A stretch of 64,000 nucleotides of DNA, from positions 1-64,000 of the forward strand of contig JAKCPI010025175.1 in the NCBI GenBank assembly GCA_023213315.1, given 5' to 3'. Position numbers and translations under genes: made by a program. Shown in pieces: positions 59,809 through 64,000 of the stretch. Below the pieces are notes generated by a model. That model saw nothing but the letters and a program-made list of their open reading frames with translations, made no database searches and was not told the origin of the DNA. Each line of letters opens with the position of its first letter. The first letter of the stretch is position 1. The stretch comes from Euborellia annulipes (taxonomy: Eukaryota > Arthropoda > Insecta > Dermaptera > Anisolabididae).

Positions 59809-59918
59809 TTTCTTTTTCCTTACTATAATATCTACTCAGTTATCAACCTCACAATAGTTTATTGTTTTGCCATTTAGACTTTATATTCATTGAATGCGAA
59901 GCAAATCACTTGAGAAAA

Positions 59919-60003
59919 TACTAGCTGATATATTTCAAGTTTTTAATAGTGAAATTTAGTGTATTATTTCATTAAAAACTTAATTAAAATATATCAGCTA
60001 GTA
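59919..60003. repeat. Hairpin abutting a hAT insertion
   Basis: ACTAGCTGATATATTTCAAG and ATTTCATTAAAAAC pair in an ~85-bp palindrome ending AATATATCAGCTAGTA. The hAT element begins at its last base. Confidence 0.6.
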
Positions 60004-60532
60004 CAGAAGTTCCCAAACTTTTTTGACCATGGCACGGGGTATGAGGTTTTAAAATTTTTTTAGAAGATCCACCTTATGAAAAAAAAGCGCCGGACTTGGC
60101 GTAGTTGGTAGCGCGCCTGCCTTGTACACCAAGGGTCGAGGGTTCGGATCCCAGGCAATCCGATGATTTTATTTAAGCCATTTGGATATATGGCTTAAAT
60201 AAGAATGCCTGGACCCCAAATTGATATATTTACAAATAACAGATATCGTTTAAAGTCTTAAATGGCCCAAGTTGCCGAAAAGACTGTGAGTATGGGTGTG
60301 TGAATGGGAAAAAAATGTGAGTATTTTTAAGAAAAAAACAAAAAATATTTATTTGGTTGTTTTAAGCAATATCAAAGAGTACAAATAAACACTTTGCCAT
60401 TATTCCTAGTGTCTAAATGATATAAAAAAATATGTAAAAATTTTTTTTTTGTTTTTACATTTTTTTTCGCGACCCGGAAAAATTTTTTTATGACCCGGTG
60501 CCGGGTCGCGACCCACAGTTTAAGAAACGCTG
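60004..60532. mobile_element. hAT-like element split by a SINE
   Basis: Left end CAGAAGTTCCCAAACTTTT; right end, reversed, CAGCGTTTCTTAAACTGTGG then GTCGCGACCC. This TCTCAAACTGTGGGTCGCGA-type end is typical of animal hAT elements. Flanks AGCTAGTA and AGCTATAG agree imperfectly. A SINE-B fills 60,087-60,330. Confidence 0.7.
60087..60330 (+). mobile_element. SINE-B copy inside a hAT element
   Basis: Best-preserved tRNA head: GCCGGACTTGGCGTAGTTGG, TAGCGCGCCTGCCTTGTACA, GGTTCGGATCCC. The GCCTTGTACACC region suggests a Thr-type (TGT) tRNA ancestor, unproven. The body hairpin is shortened. Tail ATGGCCCAAGTTGCCGAAAA, then A-rich end. Confidence 0.85.
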
Positions 60533-61688
60533 AGCTATAGTGTATTATATTAAATTTTTTTCAATCATTTAAAATAAAGCAAGTAATCTCCGGTAACACT
60601 GTGCCTTCACAAAGTAGTTTAATAATAGATAAATATTATTATAATAATAAAGCAATTCTCTCGCCTTGGAATTAATTATTAATAAACACATCTCTGCATT
60701 TCTTGTCCATTGTCTGTTTAGACTGAATCATTTGGAGAGATAAAAGCACATAAAAAAAAATAACTCTTATCTCAAAGCTAAACGCAATTCTTTTAATTGA
60801 AAAGAAAAAGGAAATTTATTTTTTCCCAACGTTATCTATTCATTATTTTTTTTATAAAAAAAAAAAAAAAAAATGTCACCAAAAAGGAAACTCCTAAAGT
60901 TTCTCAAATTAACCTTTCTTGCGTATTTATTATTATCAAAGATAAGAACTTTTCTTCAACGTTCGCATGAATGTGATTTAATCTTTAATATATTTTATAA
61001 GGGGATTTTTATTTAAGGACTTTTCGGCATCTGAGGTCATTTAATTTATTCAAATTAGAGGTAAATTTCATGCCCTATGACTTCTAGAACAAAAAGCCTG
61101 TGCCGAATCAATGCATTTTAAAGAGTATAGTAGCTAAGATAATTTTTCACCGAGACCAGAATCACTGGTCACATTTACAATTTGTGAACCAGTGTATAAG
61201 GATCTCGGAGAATAAGAAGTCAGATATATTCCCCGATTAAAAAAAAATTTTTTCTCGGGTTCCTATATCTGAAACACACTTACTTTGCCATTGGCCAAAT
61301 GGGTTTTCCGACGGCCATTTAATTAAATTAAAAAAAAAAAAAAAAAAGATAATTTTTACTTTCTTTTACTCTATTTTACGATAAGAGATGGCAGAAAAAT
61401 GGAAGGAAGGCGAAAATTAAAGTACAAGGGAGCGGAGTTTTCCATAAATTTTTTAACATCTCTTTCGGAAACGATCAACCTGACGTGACCTCAAAAGAAA
61501 AATTATTCTTTTAGTAGATGAATGGTCAACAGATCGATGGCGAGGCGATTTTTGGTCGATCGCAGACGGCATGACGATTTCTACACGCAAATGCAATGTG
61601 ATCGTGATATCAAGATGTAAAAAAAATATTTTTTAATTATTAACACCTCCAACTAAAACAAGAGTATAGCTGTGATGTTATTATATTC

Positions 61689-62687
61689 ATAAGAGGGTAG
61701 AGAAATGAGAGAGGGAGCTAGAGTTTATTTTTCTTTAATTCACACAGCTGACGTTTCGGTTCCGCATTTGAAACATCTTCAGTGCTGGCATTTTTAAAGA
61801 GTCCCAGTGGATTTTATACATAGTTGAACCAAACCTTATACAATTATTATTATTTCTTCTATACACACATCACTTTCTTGTATTAATATATAAAATCATT
61901 TTATATAATAAGATTTTTTTTCTATAAACTTAATATGCCCAGCTTCGTTTTCAAGATACAGGGGGCAGCGGCGTAACTAGTCTTTGAGGGCGGAGGGGGC
62001 GAAGCTCAACAAGGGCGTCGTTTTTCAAGTTGTAATATAATTTAAAAGAAAACTATCCGTGTTTTTGGGCAATCTATGGAAAGAATATGATAAAATCACC
62101 GTCCCTGGACTATATTTTAGTTGCCTTAGGGCGCCTATGTCGGTATAGAGGGGCGCCAAAGGCTTGATGCGCCTGGGGAGGAGGGGGCAAGAGCCCCCCT
62201 TCGCCCCCACCTAGTTACGCTACTGACAGGGGGTCAAAGTTGAATTTTTGTTTTTGTTTTTTGCTAATATCTCGAGAACCGTTTGAGATACAATGTTTAG
62301 CTTCTGTACACGATTTATGTTCATTATTCCGCTTGTTTTATGTGTAAAGTGTAAGCATTGTATCTCAAACGGTTTTCGAGATATTAGCAAAAAAATAAAA
62401 AATTCAACTTTGTCCCCCTGTATCTTGAAAACGAAGCGTCTGGGCATATTAAGTTTATAGGAAAAAAAAGTCTTCTTTTTTCATATAGAATCATCTCCTT
62501 TTCTAGGTACCTGTTATTTCCGGGCACCCTGTTTGGTTCAACTATGTATAACACTACTACTGTGACACTTTCATAATGACTTTCACCAGCTCTGAAGATA
62601 GTTCAAATGCGGAACCGAAACGTCATTCGAGTGAATTAAATAAATAAAGAAAAAACTCTAGCTGCTCATTTTTCTATCCTTTTATTA
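61689..62687. repeat. ~1-kb foldback with hammerhead-like cores
   Basis: Arms of about 350-400 bp, interrupted on the left by a hAT MITE. Outer words GAGAAATGAGAGAGGGAGCT and AGCTGCTCATTTTTCTATCC. Inner words TAATATGCCCAG, TTTTCAAGATACAGGGGG and AACCGTTTGAGATACAATG recur inverted. Minus core 61,751-61,782 and plus core 62,592-62,623: CTGAAGA, T, (G/A)TTTC-type stem with GAACC, GAAACGTC. Loop near 62,315. Confidence 0.75.
61966..62225. mobile_element. hAT-like MITE in one arm of a foldback
   Basis: Termini CAGCGGCGTAACTAG and CTAGTTACGCTACTG, duplication ACAGGGGG at 61,958-61,965 and 62,226-62,233. 260 bp. The opposite foldback arm (about 62,408-62,426) keeps the unoccupied site with one ACAGGGGG. 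Confidence 0.9.
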
Positions 62688-62689
62688 AT

Positions 62690-64000
62690 AAAAGAGTAAA
62701 TCTTCTTGTCTTCATAAAATTGCCATAGTTTGGAATAAAAAGTGAACATAGAAGAAGCGAGAACTATTCCTCTATACCACAGTACAGCTAATATAATAAT
62801 CCAAAGAGATAATTAATTAATTTTGAACGCTTCTATTGTGAAATACAAACAAAAAAAAGATAATAATTATTATGATAATTTCTCTCTTAATCGAAAACAT
62901 ACAAGAAAGTGATGTGTATGTGTAGAAGAAATAAAATAACTTAATTAGAATAATGCAAATCAGTTTAAAAATGATAACGTGAACGTATAGGCTGATGTGT
63001 TCTCTAGGGTGTAGTATTTGCCAAGGCCTCCCGAAGCCGCCATGTTCGAAAATGGATTCTCATGCCAGATAAGCTTCCTTATGTCAATACAATAGCGAAT
63101 ACATCTGATGTTAATGGATTATTAATGATTCTCTAAATGCCAAAGAGATCAAATATTAAAAAAAAAAATATTCGCCATTATATTGCACTTGTCCTTTATT
63201 CTAGATTAGAATTTATGTTGCAGTAGAATTTTCTTTTTCGTATTATTTCGCAAGTGCCGCATAGAATGGTTAAAAAGAAAAGGGCGGTGGGGAGGGGGGA
63301 GGGGGGATGGGATTCGAACCCCTGATCCTCTGCATAAGAGCTCGAGGCCCCGGGATTACCGGGAACCCAAAACGTGAACCTATCACATAAATTTCCACTT
63401 TACCCTTGGCCAACAGCCTTCTAAGATTGCTGACGAAGGAAAAAATTTTTTTTTTTTTTATTTTTTCAACAAACAGAGAAAAAGAGAGACGACGAAAAAA
63501 TCTAATTCCCTTTTTTTTTTTTTTAAATTGATGGATGGAATTTTTTTTTTTTTTTTTTAATTAAAATATCTAAATTTGAAAAGAGTAATTATTTTTTTAA
63601 CGTTTTGTAAAAATTCAATTTTCTCATTACGAAATAAAAAAAGAAAATAGAGATATAGAGTAATTAATCATCTATGATGTCATCAATGAAAAAAAAAAAA
63701 CAACGAATACAAAAAAAATAACTTTTTTTTTAATTACGTAATTAATTAGTTAATCACTAACTTAGTTTTGGGTTTTTTATCAAAGGAAATATTATTACTT
63801 TGATTTCAGAAATAAAAAAAAAAAAAATTTGTGAATCTGTGCCAAAAACTAATCAACACTTTTTTATTGCAAGATTTAATTAATAATAGGCCATTTTAGT
63901 GACGTATTTTTTTGTGAATTTAGAATAAAAAAAAAAAAAATGATTTAAATAAATATTCCGCTCGTAGTTAACAATATTATCACTATCTCTAACCTAGTTT
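62690..64000. other. A+T-rich DNA without genes
   Basis: Apart from the B-box unit at 63,300 and a G-run at 63,283-63,308, only homopolymer-rich sequence is seen to the window end. Confidence 0.5.
63300..63345 (-). other. tRNA-like B box
   Basis: Minus strand CAGAGGATCAGGGGTTCGAA then TCCCATCCC. The GGTTCGAATCC B box is exact. No full cloverleaf could be drawn. Probably a SINE or pseudo-tRNA remnant. Confidence 0.35.

Noticed and set aside
60087..60160. tRNA-Thr gene
   Set aside because: The tRNA-like head continues into SINE-B body, tail and poly-A.

Overview
This window looks like non-coding DNA from a repeat-crowded invertebrate genome. Base composition is strongly A+T rich, with many homopolymers, (CA)n/(GA)n/(TCG)n microsatellites and no gene-sized open frame. 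Pol III-derived SINEs with poly-A tails, hAT, Tc1/mariner and PIF/Harbinger-type elements with target duplications, and a LINE remnant show that it is a metazoan nucleus. An arthropod is my best guess, but nothing here proves it. No intact protein gene, tRNA or rRNA was found. The nearest thing to host coding sequence is a small G+C-rich island at about 55.74-56.21 kb.

Layout. 0.2-4.4 kb holds two copies of a ~640-bp element (family A), each split by another transposon. 5.2-5.6 kb holds a LINE 3' remnant. 6.8-8.5 kb holds an inverted repeat around corrupted low-complexity sequence, plus two TA-flanked MITEs. 12-30 kb is mostly unique intergenic or intronic DNA with further family A copies, one SINE-split, and hAT, mariner and Harbinger MITEs. 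30-31.5 kb, 37.4-38 kb, 42 kb, 51.3-51.8 kb, 58-58.7 kb and 61.7-62.7 kb hold foldbacks whose arms carry a hammerhead-like core. 32.78-35.43 kb is a nest: a hAT element holds a Harbinger-like element, which holds a TA-flanked MITE, plus SINEs and a family A fragment. 38-41.5 kb holds two more hAT elements. 46.3-48.2 kb is a family A cluster with a ~470-bp tandem duplication. 49.6-53.7 kb holds a second SINE family. 60.0-60.5 kb is a hAT element split by a SINE.

Most interesting signals: (1) family A starts with a ~90-nt near-perfect hairpin capped by a UUCG-type loop, ends in a second hairpin, and carries a 14-bp RFX X-box-like palindrome in most copies; (2) about 15 loci share CUGANGA-N-hairpin-GAAA, resembling the hammerhead ribozyme core reported in Penelope-like retroelements; (3) two tRNA-derived SINE families share a central hairpin and tail; (4) a hAT insertion sits in one arm of a long foldback whose other arm preserves the empty site.

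Three stretches (about 6.88-7.48, 44.48-44.69 and 51.18-51.29 kb) look like homopolymer-smeared consensus rather than real DNA. Coordinates of repeat ends without a clear target duplication are approximate to about 10 bases.
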